Assembly (NCBI GenBank): GCA_934477125.1
Contig: CAKSOL010000007.1
Coordinates: 71,071-135,070 of the forward strand
Source of the DNA: an uncultured Eubacteriales bacterium
GTDB lineage: Bacteria; Bacillota; Clostridia; Oscillospirales; Acutalibacteraceae
Length of the DNA: 64,000 nt
Direction of reading: 5' to 3'
Shown here: piece after piece, positions 17,866 to 24,980 of the stretch
How the letters are laid out: the number at the start of each line of letters is the position of its first letter
Numbering within the stretch: the first letter of the stretch is position 1
Translations under genes and position numbers: made by a program
Notes under the pieces: model-generated
Seen by the model: the letters and a program-made list of their open reading frames with translations, nothing else
The model's database searches: none
Told to the model about the DNA's origin: nothing

Positions 17866-18462
17866 TTATTTTTCGACGTTTTTGGTAGCCGGGAACAATT
17901 CCTTGTCGCTATACTCCATAAGCCGCCATTTAACAGTTTTTGCGCGTATACCTAAAAACAAGGGGTGAGGCGCTCCGGCTGTTATATCTCGCTCAGGGCA
18001 GACAAACTGATATACCTTACCCTTTGGTAATTTATTAAGATACATTTCAATAATTTTCTTTTTACTTTCATTGACCGCCTTTGAGGACTCCATAGAATTA
18101 CCCCAAGCAACAATAAATTTTTGCCTGCTTAAATTTTTATCGTCAAGTATATTATCCTCAATAAATTTCATATTTTCGGTATCTGCAACTAAGCCTTTTA
18201 CGGACGGACGAGATGAAATAACCCTACTGAACAGGTTTATAATTTTTATCTCATTAAAGCCGAAATCACCCATATGTGCGATAATATGGTTTATTGTGCT
18301 GTCATCAGAATTAAGGTTTTCTGCGTTGCGTGTAGGAAATAACATAACAATTATTCCGGTATCGCCCTCAACTTCCTTTAATCGTTTAGTAATACAATAT
18401 GTATTTTTACCGTTATCAGAGCATACAAGCTCCGTTTCAATGCAGGTATTTATAGTTTTCAT
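17866..18462 (-). CDS. DUF1643 family protein
   Basis: A 198-residue member of DUF1643 by its hallmark order: CSDNGKNTYCIT near the start, GIIVMLFPTRNAE, the block INHIIAHMGDFGFNEIKIIN, KFIVAWGNSM near 118 and GAPHPLFLGI near the end. DUF1643 proteins are common in phages, islands and plasmids; their biochemical role is not established, and a nucleotide- or base-modifying activity has only been suggested. It is the last gene of a minus-strand group with the 133-aa gene (7-nt gap) and two micro-ORFs. No signal peptide or membrane segment, so it is cytoplasmic. Confidence 0.8.
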   Translation of the reverse strand: MKTINTCIETELVCSDNGKNTYCITKRLKEVEGDTGIIVMLFPTRNAENLNSDDSTINHIIAHMGDFGFNEIKIINLFSRVISSRPSVKGLVADTENMKFIEDNILDDKNLSRQKFIVAWGNSMESSKAVNESKKKIIEMYLNKLPKGKVYQFVCPERDITAGAPHPLFLGIRAKTVKWRLMEYSDKELFPATKNVEK

Positions 18463-18469
18463 TTTTAAT

Positions 18470-18871
18470 TTAATTCTCCGTTTCTTCTATGATAGTGTAT
18501 TCTTTATCAGAAATAGTGCTTGAAAAGCTTTGCAGCTGTTCACAGGTCAATTTATCTTTGTTTATTATTATATCTACCGCGAAATCATCACAAATAATAA
18601 TGCAACCGAAAAGATATGTTTCCTCTCGATTGCATTTTTTGAATATATATTTTTCTGTAAATTCAAAGTTTCGGTTGATAGGCTCTGTCAGCCCCATAGC
18701 CGCAAAATTTTCAAACTCCGCGCTGCTCTCAATTACAAATATTGAGCCGCAGCAGGAAATGTTGTCAATTTGGTATAATGAGAAAAGCTGGGTAAGCTCC
18801 TTTTCCGCAATATATCTTGCCGCCGAGTCGCTGACCTTTTCTAAGTCTGCAAGACAGATTATTTTTATCAT
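18470..18871 (-). CDS. Element protein of unknown function, 133 aa
   Basis: Not recognised. It is a soluble, acidic protein with no signal peptide. It starts like a small alpha/beta fold (MIKIICLADLEKVSDSAARY), has a CCG at about 40 and hydrophobic strands (YLFGCIIICDDFAVDIIIN) near 85-103, and ends in acidic residues. AGGAGGAAAAT precedes the ATG and its ATG overlaps the stop of the 39-aa micro-ORF in ATGA, so translation is coupled. Its pairing with DUF1643 may indicate a shared job, which the sequence does not identify. Confidence 0.65.
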   Translation of the reverse strand: MIKIICLADLEKVSDSAARYIAEKELTQLFSLYQIDNISCCGSIFVIESSAEFENFAAMGLTEPINRNFEFTEKYIFKKCNREETYLFGCIIICDDFAVDIIINKDKLTCEQLQSFSSTISDKEYTIIEETEN

Positions 18872-18987
18872 ATTTTCCTCCTGTTTTTCGGGGTTTTAGT
18901 GCCGCAATATAGAGATATAGCGGCGGTAGCGCCCGAAACGAATAATTCTATTGATATTTTTACTGCGCTTGTAAGTGCGAATACCAT
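18868..18987 (-). CDS. 39-aa micro-protein, probably membrane-inserted
   Basis: ATG at 18987 follows AGGAGGG and opens a 39-codon frame: a hydrophobic first 28 residues (MVFALTSAVKISIELF, then SGATAAISLY) and a basic tail (KTPKNRRKI). The stop overlaps the start of the 133-aa gene in ATGA. A good ribosome site, tight coupling and the hydrophobic-then-basic layout support a real small membrane protein. No family is recognised. Confidence 0.6.
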   Translation of the reverse strand: MVFALTSAVKISIELFVSGATAAISLYCGTKTPKNRRKI

Positions 18988-18988
18988 T

Positions 18989-19084
18989 TTAACCCTCCTG
19001 TTCTTTATAATTTTTCAATAACACCCGGTCGGTAGCTATCAGCATTGTCAGTGTGGAAATAAAGCCGAGTATAAAGTACCTCAT
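18989..19084 (-). CDS. 31-aa micro-protein, probably membrane-inserted
   Basis: ATG at 19084, preceded by AAAGGAGC, opens a 31-codon frame beginning MRYFILGFISTLTMLIA and ending in charged residues. One membrane helix is likely. Its stop lies one base before the start of the 39-aa ORF, so the two are stacked in front of the 133-aa gene. It carries the ribosome site of the next ORF within its own end. No family is recognised. Confidence 0.5.
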   Translation of the reverse strand: MRYFILGFISTLTMLIATDRVLLKNYKEQEG

Positions 19085-19105
19085 AGTTTTGTATGCTCCT
19101 TTCTG

Positions 19106-19148
19106 AAAATAAAAACCCCTATATCTGCCATTAAAGCAAATATAGGGG
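19106..19148 (-). terminator. Terminator of the collagen-like gene
   Basis: CCCCTATAT (19116-19124) pairs with ATATAGGGG (19140-19148); on the minus strand the stem is followed by TTTTTATTTT. It lies about 170 nt beyond the stop of the collagen-like gene and just ahead of the micro-ORF operon. The 19149-19315 stretch between them contains no supported gene. Confidence 0.85.
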
Positions 19149-19315
19149 AATGGAAATAATTTTAAATACGGATAATTTTATTCGTTTACTTTTTCAAATA
19201 ATCATTATAGCTGTTTTTTGTACTGCTGATTTCTTTCTTAAATATAAGACAGAAAATAAAAGCAAGAAAGCAAAAAGATGGTTGCAATGATTGGGTTGTA
19301 ATAGTTTTGTAAAAG

Positions 19316-22300
19316 TTAATTAAGTGAAAATTTATTTAACAGGTCTGACTGATAACACTTTATTATAAAACTTCCCGTATTAAATTCGCCTTTAAAAAGT
19401 AATGCGGTTTTTTTAGGCGAGAGTGAATATGAATATGTTAGTCTTTGAATATTAGTATCATATAGTTGTAATGTTTCTCCGCGTAAAATATACATACGGT
19501 CTGTTTCGTAAAAGGTTTTTATCGTATCATATTTAGTATCGGTCAATGCAACTGTATCAAAGTACCAAGTTTCACGATTTGTCGGAAGTGTTAAGCTTGA
19601 TATACCGCTATCATAAAAGGCGTATTTTCCAATAAATGTTACCTTATTTGGAATTACTGCTGTTGAAAAGCTGTAACATTGTTTAAAAGCAAAACGACCT
19701 ATACTTTCAAGATTTTCAGACAATTCAAAGCTTGCTAAGTTAATACAATTATAAAACGCATTATCTCCAATAACTTTTATTGTATTAGGCATATTTAGTT
19801 GCTTTAAATTAGTTAATTCTTTAAAGCCATCAGAAAGAATTTCTGTCACATCAATACCCTTATAAGTCTCCGGGATAGTAATAACCGCTAAATCTTTAGC
19901 CTTTCCACCCGCCTTTACTCCATAGGTGCCATTCGGTAATAAAGAGTAAATCAATTCCGTATAATCGTTTGCATTGCCGACATACCCTGCGCTGACCTTT
20001 TGACCGTCAGTATATGTTATAAATAATTCGCCGTTTTCAATAACTGTTGAGGAAATTCCTCTGCCTGTATCACCTTTATCACCTTTTGCGCCCTTGATAT
20101 TTCCAAGGTTAATTACGCTTGAATTACTTAATGTAACAGTTAAATTGCCGTCAGTTGAAATTGATACGGTTTGTATTCCTATACCATCATTTCCTTTTGC
20201 ACCTACAATCTTGCCTACATTGGTGTTAGTTCCGTTGGAATAAGTCAGTATAAGCTCACCGTTTGAATTGATTTCGGATTTTGTAACGCTTATGCCGTCT
20301 TTTCCGTCTGTTCCTTTAATATTCCCGAGATTTATTAAGGTAGTATTTGTAAGTTCAACAGTTAAAATGCCTTCTTCGGATATAGCAACATTTTTAATTC
20401 CTATACCGTCCTTACCATTAGTGCCGGAATTTCCGTCTTTACCGTTAGCTCCGACAACATTACCGAGGTTTATACTATTCCCGTTTGAGTAAGTCATAAC
20501 AAGCTCGCCGCTGCTATTGATTGCTGATGAAACAATGCTTATTCCGTCTTTTCCATCAACACCATTTATGCCTTTAATATTTCCAAGGTCAATAACTGTG
20601 CCGCTTGTAAGCTTAACCTTTAATATACCATCGGTAGAGATTGTTACATTCTCAATTCCTATGCCGTCTTTACCATTTGTGCCATCCTTACCATTAGTAC
20701 CATCTTTACCGTTGGTGCCATTATCGCCTACAACTTTACCGAGATTTATACTATTCCCATTTGAATAGGTCAGGACAAGTTCGCCATCTTCGTTAATCAA
20801 CGAAGATGTAACACTTATACCATCTACTCCGTCATTTCCCTTGACATTTCCGAGATTTAATGTTGTACCGTTTGTAAGTTTAACCGAAAGAATACCATCA
20901 TCAGACATATTAACGCTTTCAATTCCTATGCCGTCATTGCCATTCTTTCCGTCTTTTCCATCCTTACCGTCAGCACCTTTTATGTTGCCTAAGTTTATTT
21001 GTGAGTTATCAGAAAGTGTGATAATAAGTTCTCCCGAAATATTTATTTCAACATCTGCTACGCCTATGCCATCTTTACCATCCTGACCGTCAACTCCATC
21101 AACACCGTCTTTACCGTTAGTGCCGTCTTTGCCATTAGTGCCATTTATTCCGTTAATACCGTCTTTTCCAACAACCGCGCCGAGATTTTTAAATGTGCCG
21201 TCTGAATAGGTAATAATAAGTTCTCCGGTTGCGTTTATTTCTGTATTGACAACACCTATACCATCCTTACCGTTCTGACCGTTCGTGCCATTCTTGCCAT
21301 CTTTTCCGTCTTCGCCTTTAGCTCCAATAACAACACCGAGATTTTCGGTTGTATTGTCGGAAAATGTAATAATAAGCTCGCCGTCAGAATTGATTTCTGT
21401 CTTTGTTACTCCTCTGCCGTCAATACCGTTTTTACCGTCAGCACCATTCTTACCATCTTTACCGTCAGTACCATCTATACCGTTTTTGCCATCCTTACCA
21501 TTTGTTCCATCGATACCGTCCTTGCCATTCTTTCCTACAATAATGCCTAAATTCTTGACTGAATTATCAGAATAGGTGATGATAAGCTCTCCGCTTTCGC
21601 TTATTTCGGTTTTGGATATGCCAATACCATTGCTGCCGTTAATTCCGTCTGTACCGTCAGCACCCACAATTTTACCGAGCTTTTGCGTAGTTGAGTCGGA
21701 ATAGGTGATTAGCAATTCTCCGTCTGCTGTTATTTCAGTTTTGGATATACCAATACCATTTTCTCCATTTGTACCGTTTTTCCCGTCTTTGCCGTCAGTG
21801 CCGTCCTTGCCTACAACAATACCAAGGTTTGCTGAAAGATTATTTGAATAGGTAACAATCAGTTCGCCGCTTGAATTTATTTCTGTTTTAGCAACTCCGA
21901 TTCCATCAACGCCGTTCGTGCCATTCTTTCCGTCTTTTCCATCCTTGCCGTTAGTACCGTTAATACCTACTACCTTACCGAGATTTGCGGAAGAATTATC
22001 TGTATATGTAACAACAAGTTCGCCGTTTGTGTTGATTTCAGATTTTAATATTCCTCTGCCGTCAGTTCCGTTAAGACCGTTACTTCCATCATTACCTTTT
22101 ATACAGCCGAGATTTAATTCTGTACCGTTACTAAGAGTAATTTCAAGCTGATATTCTGAATTTATTACAATGTTTTGAATACCAATACCATCATTACCGT
22201 TCTTACCATCAGCACCATTTAAACCGTCTTTACCATTTTTGCCATCCGCACCTATTATTTTACCAAGGTTATCGGTTCTACCGTCAGAATAGGTTACAAT

Positions 22301-23671
22301 CAATTCACCGGAAGTATTTATTTCAGAATTGACTATACTTATCCCGTCGCTGCCATTTGTGCCATCTTTGCCGTTTTCTCCATTTTTACCGTCAAGTCCG
22401 TTAAGACCGTTTTTACCGTCCTTACCATTTTTGCCTATGACAGTTCCAAGATTTGCGGATTGATTATTAGAATATGTTAAAACTAATTCTCCGTTTGAGT
22501 TTATTTCAGCACCGATTACACTTATACCATCTTTACCATCTTTGCCGTTGATACCATCCTTACCATTGCTGCCGTTAATGCCGTCCTTACCGTTTGTTCC
22601 GTTAATACCATTTTTGCCTATAATGTTACCTAAATTATTGATTGTGCCATCGGAATAGGTAATAATAAGCTCCCCGGTTGCATTGATTTCAGATTTAGTA
22701 ATACTTATGCCATCGGTGCCGTTTAAACCGTTTTTACCTTCTTTACCGTCAATACCATTCCTGCCGTCTTTTCCGTTTAAACCATCCTTTCCATCTTTAC
22801 CATCAGTACCGTTCAAGCCGTTTTTACCATCAGCGCCTATAACCTTGCCGAGATTATCAGTCTGACCGTTTGAGTAGGCTATTACAAGCTCGCCATCAGC
22901 ATTTATATTGGAGCTTACAACACTTACGCCATCTTTACCATTCATTCCGACAACCTTATCCAAATTAACGCTTTGACCGTTTGAGAAATTTAAAATCAGT
23001 TGTCCTTGAGAATTGATATTTGCAGATGAAATGCTTATACCGTCTTTGCCGTCCTTACCATTAGCACCGTTTAAACCGTCTTTGCCGTCAATGCCATTCT
23101 TGCCGTCTTTACCGTTTAAACCATCCTTTCCATCTTTTCCATCTTCACCATTAGCTCCATCCTGTCCGTCAATTCCATCTCTGCCATTTATTCCGTCCTT
23201 ACCATTGGCGCCATCCTTACCGTCTTTACCGTCAACACCATTAACACCGTCTTTTCCATTTGTGCCGACGGCAACACCGAGGTTTATAACGCTGTTATCA
23301 GAAAGAGTAATCAATAATTCACCTTTTGAGGAAAAAGCGGCTGATTTAATGCTGGCGATTTCTTTATTTGCTTTAGCGTTTAAGGAATTTATCCATTCGC
23401 TTTCACTACCGTTATATCCGTTATCTTTCGCAATTTGATATGCCGATTTCCCGGAAAGAGAATTTAGCCATTCCTGAACAGTTCCGTTATATCCGTTTTC
23501 AACCGCTAATTCATAAGCTGACAATCCATTTTTAACCGTTGTAGAAACAGGTATGCGCCTTTTGTTTATAAAATACGATATGGCGCAGGAGGCGGCAATA
23601 ATTGAAAGTATAAGTATAATTACCGCTGCAGTTTTTAATAAATAATGTTTACGCTGTTTTGTGTTTTCCAT
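19316..23671 (-). CDS. Giant collagen-like surface protein with interleaved beta modules and LRR end
   Basis: About 1451 residues, the largest gene of the element. N-terminus: charged residues, then one membrane helix (AAVIILILSIIAASCAISYF), so it is anchored with the bulk outside. Two copies of a short EWL motif follow (YELAVENGYNGTVQEWLNSL and a variant), as in other clostridial collagen-like proteins. The main body alternates Gly-X-Y tracts (mostly GKD, GTN, GIN) with 22 copies of a module of about 25-30 residues of the form INSxGELIITYSDGTxxNLGxVVG. The C-terminal 200 residues contain BspA-type leucine-rich repeats (KVIGDNAFYNC, SIGRFAFKQC, FIGKYAFYDSG). Likely a rod-like adhesin. Start at ATG 23671 after AGGGGTG; earlier starts overlap the regulator gene. 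Function inferred. Confidence 0.88.
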   Translation of the reverse strand: MENTKQRKHYLLKTAAVIILILSIIAASCAISYFINKRRIPVSTTVKNGLSAYELAVENGYNGTVQEWLNSLSGKSAYQIAKDNGYNGSESEWINSLNAKANKEIASIKSAAFSSKGELLITLSDNSVINLGVAVGTNGKDGVNGVDGKDGKDGANGKDGINGRDGIDGQDGANGEDGKDGKDGLNGKDGKNGIDGKDGLNGANGKDGKDGISISSANINSQGQLILNFSNGQSVNLDKVVGMNGKDGVSVVSSNINADGELVIAYSNGQTDNLGKVIGADGKNGLNGTDGKDGKDGLNGKDGRNGIDGKEGKNGLNGTDGISITKSEINATGELIITYSDGTINNLGNIIGKNGINGTNGKDGINGSNGKDGINGKDGKDGISVIGAEINSNGELVLTYSNNQSANLGTVIGKNGKDGKNGLNGLDGKNGENGKDGTNGSDGISIVNSEINTSGELIVTYSDGRTDNLGKIIGADGKNGKDGLNGADGKNGNDGIGIQNIVINSEYQLEITLSNGTELNLGCIKGNDGSNGLNGTDGRGILKSEINTNGELVVTYTDNSSANLGKVVGINGTNGKDGKDGKNGTNGVDGIGVAKTEINSSGELIVTYSNNLSANLGIVVGKDGTDGKDGKNGTNGENGIGISKTEITADGELLITYSDSTTQKLGKIVGADGTDGINGSNGIGISKTEISESGELIITYSDNSVKNLGIIVGKNGKDGIDGTNGKDGKNGIDGTDGKDGKNGADGKNGIDGRGVTKTEINSDGELIITFSDNTTENLGVVIGAKGEDGKDGKNGTNGQNGKDGIGVVNTEINATGELIITYSDGTFKNLGAVVGKDGINGINGTNGKDGTNGKDGVDGVDGQDGKDGIGVADVEINISGELIITLSDNSQINLGNIKGADGKDGKDGKNGNDGIGIESVNMSDDGILSVKLTNGTTLNLGNVKGNDGVDGISVTSSLINEDGELVLTYSNGNSINLGKVVGDNGTNGKDGTNGKDGTNGKDGIGIENVTISTDGILKVKLTSGTVIDLGNIKGINGVDGKDGISIVSSAINSSGELVMTYSNGNSINLGNVVGANGKDGNSGTNGKDGIGIKNVAISEEGILTVELTNTTLINLGNIKGTDGKDGISVTKSEINSNGELILTYSNGTNTNVGKIVGAKGNDGIGIQTVSISTDGNLTVTLSNSSVINLGNIKGAKGDKGDTGRGISSTVIENGELFITYTDGQKVSAGYVGNANDYTELIYSLLPNGTYGVKAGGKAKDLAVITIPETYKGIDVTEILSDGFKELTNLKQLNMPNTIKVIGDNAFYNCINLASFELSENLESIGRFAFKQCYSFSTAVIPNKVTFIGKYAFYDSGISSLTLPTNRETWYFDTVALTDTKYDTIKTFYETDRMYILRGETLQLYDTNIQRLTYSYSLSPKKTALLFKGEFNTGSFIIKCYQSDLLNKFSLN

Positions 23672-23687
23672 TTTAGCACCCCTAAAT

Positions 23688-23975
23688 TTAATTTTCTTCA
23701 TTGTCAATATGTTCTTTCAAAATACGCCTTATAGTTCTTTCGCTATATTCGTATTTTGTGGCTAACTGTTTGACATTAAAGCCGTTGTATTCCTTGACAA
23801 TTTGATTATGTATGAATTTTTTGCTGTAAAACTCAACCGGAAAAGTAATCTGCTGTCCTCGATATTCATCAAAGATTGTTTTAGTAGCATCCATACCTAT
23901 TAAATTTGCAAGGTCATTGTAAATGCCGTTTAAAAACTCATTTTCAATTTTTATGGTTTTCAAGTCATAAATCAC
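23688..23975 (-). CDS. Mor-family-like transcriptional activator
   Basis: Related to the Mor/C activator family of phage Mu: a dimerisation-like segment (YNDLANLIGMDATKTIFDEY), a beta hairpin (RGQQITFPVEF) and a C-terminal helix-turn-helix (NVKQLATKYEYSERTIRRIL). I take GTG 23975 as the start, giving 95 residues, because AAAGGAG lies 11 nt upstream and the length fits the family. The frame extends to a GTG at 24071 (127 residues), and an ATG at 24023 is also possible, but neither has a good ribosome site. It lies directly before the collagen-like gene, so it probably controls that gene or its own operon. Family assignment is good; target is inference. Confidence 0.75.
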   Translation of the reverse strand: MIYDLKTIKIENEFLNGIYNDLANLIGMDATKTIFDEYRGQQITFPVEFYSKKFIHNQIVKEYNGFNVKQLATKYEYSERTIRRILKEHIDNEEN

Positions 23976-24086
23976 CTGCCGTTTGACTCCTTTCCTACTA
24001 ATATAAACCAAAAGTTTTGACATATCTACTGTGCCATTTCCACCAACATTTTCCTTTTTTAATGTCCGCACGAATAATCAGTACAT

Positions 24087-24383
24087 TTATTTTTTAACAG
24101 AATGATACGGTGCTTTATCGCTGATATAGGTATCCAATGCGAATTTTGCACCCATTCTGAAACCCACAATAAATGAGTCGAGGTTTGAATCGTCGGTTAT
24201 TTCGCCGTCCAGTCTTTGATATTCTTTGAAAAGCTCTTTTTCCTTATCGTTTAGCATCTCGTTTAATGAGTCCTCAACGTCGGCAATAGCTAATATACTT
24301 TTGCCTGTTTCGCTTTTGCGGTCGAAATATCTTTCCTGCGGGTTTATGTTGCCGTAATACAATTCTTCAATAAAATTTTTCAT
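24087..24383 (-). CDS. DUF6809 family small protein
   Basis: A 98-residue acidic helical protein matching the DUF6809 pattern: FIEELYYGNINPQER at the start, a long central helix (DKEKELFKEYQRLDGEI) and FIVGFRMGAKFALD near the end. Such proteins are frequent in clostridial mobile elements and phages; no function is known to me. TAAGGAG precedes the ATG. It is the first gene of the group DUF6809, Mor-like, collagen-like. A strong terminator-like hairpin sits within its leader, with no room for a promoter between the hairpin and the start. Confidence 0.8.
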   Translation of the reverse strand: MKNFIEELYYGNINPQERYFDRKSETGKSILAIADVEDSLNEMLNDKEKELFKEYQRLDGEITDDSNLDSFIVGFRMGAKFALDTYISDKAPYHSVKK

Positions 24384-24401
24384 TACTTTTAATCTCCTTA
24401 A

Positions 24402-24447
24402 AATGAAAAAAGACCTATGCTCTGAAAGTACAAAGCATAGGTCTTTT
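24402..24447 (-). terminator. Leader terminator or attenuator before the DUF6809-collagen operon
   Basis: AAAAGACCTATGCT (24408-24421) pairs perfectly with AGCATAGGTCTTTT (24434-24447). On the minus strand the stem is followed by TTCATTTT and then by the AAGGAG of the DUF6809 gene. Because only about 24 nt separate it from the start codon, the promoter must lie upstream, so transcription must pass this hairpin. It could act as an attenuator or an insulator. Confidence 0.75.
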
Positions 24448-24476
24448 AAATAAATATTATATATGATTTTCGTTTT

Positions 24477-24495
24477 TGCTCCCGATTCGCTCCCA
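24477..24495. repeat. Paired GCTCCC motif near right end (candidate integrase arm sites)
   Basis: TGCTCCC (24477-24483) and CGCTCCCA (24488-24495) repeat 11 nt apart, matching spacing and orientation of the pair at 13446-13464 near the left end. The surrounding gap 24448-24648 contains no gene. Confidence 0.45.
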
Positions 24496-24648
24496 AAAAT
24501 AATTAAACTAAAACCTATGGGTAGGCTTTAGTTTTTGGCTGCTTATAGGTTGGCGGTTTAAGGTGCAATTTTCAGCTCATTTTTCGCCGCTCCTTTATTT
24601 AAGCTGACTGAGGGCAGGGGTAGGCTTTATTGTTTGAGGGGTAAAAGA

Positions 24649-24679
24649 AAAACCGACGTCCTTTTAAGACATCGGTTTT
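24649..24679 (-). terminator. Element-borne terminator now serving tRNA-Gly
   Basis: AAAACCGACGTC (24649-24660) and GACATCGGTTTT (24668-24679) pair fully only on the minus transcript, where the one mismatch becomes a U-G wobble. The tail is TTCTTTTAC. It abuts the tRNA 3' end, so it replaces the displaced terminator at 13263-13323. Confidence 0.75.
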
Positions 24680-24699
24680 TGGAGCGGGTGATGGGAATC
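24680..24699. repeat. Right attachment site inside tRNA-Gly
   Basis: The second copy of TGGAGCGGGTGATGGGAATC, forming the 3' end of the intact tRNA-Gly gene. Together with 13325-13344 it bounds the integrated element. Confidence 0.88.
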
Positions 24700-24753
24700 G
24701 AACCCACACGACCAGCTTGGAAGGCTGGGATTCTACCATTGAACTACACCCGC
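24680..24753 (-). tRNA. tRNA-Gly(TCC)
   Basis: A 74-nt tRNA read on the minus strand: acceptor GCGGGTG pairs with CACCCGC, discriminator T and encoded CCA; D arm with TAGTTCAATGGTAGA; anticodon stem CCAGC/GCTGG with loop CTTCCAA and anticodon TCC (24719-24721); T arm with GGTTCGATTCC. Its 3' 20 bases are duplicated at 13325-13344 by the integrated element, but the gene itself is intact. Confidence 0.95.
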
Positions 24754-24767
24754 AGACGACAAAAGAT

Positions 24768-24796
24768 ATGTTATCACAAAATCATCCGTTAGTCAA
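24768..24796 (-). promoter_or_regulatory. Promoter of tRNA-Gly
   Basis: On the minus strand TTGACT (24796-24791), a 17-nt spacer and TAACAT (24773-24768) lie just upstream of the tRNA 5' end at 24753. Confidence 0.7.
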
Positions 24797-24855
24797 TACT
24801 TTTTTGAAAAAATTTTTAAAAACTTTTGAAAACAGCGGTTCTTTTAATTTTTTTA

Positions 24856-24891
24856 TCGGATATTACCGACTTTGCCGCTGTTAATATCCGA
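24856..24891. other. 10-bp dyad upstream of the glucosaminidase promoter
   Basis: TCGGATATTA (24856-24865) and TAATATCCGA (24882-24891) form a perfect inverted repeat with a 16-nt centre, 26 nt before the -35 box at 24918. Neither strand shows a terminator-like T-run, so an operator is more likely than a terminator. No protein is assigned to it. Confidence 0.4.
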
Positions 24892-24917
24892 AAAACGACA
24901 TTTTTTGCGCTTTTCGG

Positions 24918-24946
24918 TTGACATAAAACACCGAAAGCATTATAAT
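24918..24946 (+). promoter_or_regulatory. Consensus vegetative promoter
   Basis: TTGACA (24918-24923), a 17-nt spacer and TATAAT (24941-24946): a perfect sigma-A consensus reading into the glucosaminidase gene. The predicted transcript start near 24953 lies after the ATG at 24951, which rules that ATG out and supports TTG 24981. Confidence 0.85.
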
Positions 24947-24980
24947 TATTATGTATTATCCTGTTTTGGGAGGGTTGGTG

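Larger units (their letters stand above)
13325..24699. mobile_element. tRNA-Gly integrative element, about 11.4 kb
   Basis: Bounded by 20-bp direct repeats made of the tRNA-Gly(TCC) 3' end. Next to the left end is a complete tyrosine integrase. The interior is clearly richer in A and T than the flanks and carries genes with no metabolic link to them: a 191-aa unknown, an SF3/AAA+-like ATPase, an HTH protein, a DUF1643 gene, micro-ORFs, a giant collagen-like gene, a Mor-like regulator and a DUF6809 gene. No relaxase, type IV secretion genes, capsid or terminase are seen, so it is neither a full ICE nor a prophage. It may be a phage-satellite-like or mobilisable genomic island whose cargo is a surface adhesin. 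Confidence 0.85.

Noticed and set aside
20268..23438. Several plus-strand open frames rich in Pro, Ser and Leu
   Set aside because: They are the antisense of the collagen-like gene; Gly-Lys-Asp repeats read backward give Pro-Ser-Leu. No ribosome sites.
13325..24699. Prophage or complete ICE
   Set aside because: No capsid, portal, terminase, relaxase or type IV secretion genes can be seen.
24951..24980. ATG start at 24951 for the glucosaminidase
   Set aside because: It lies five nt after a perfect -10 box, so before or at the transcript start; TTG 24981 has a strong ribosome site.
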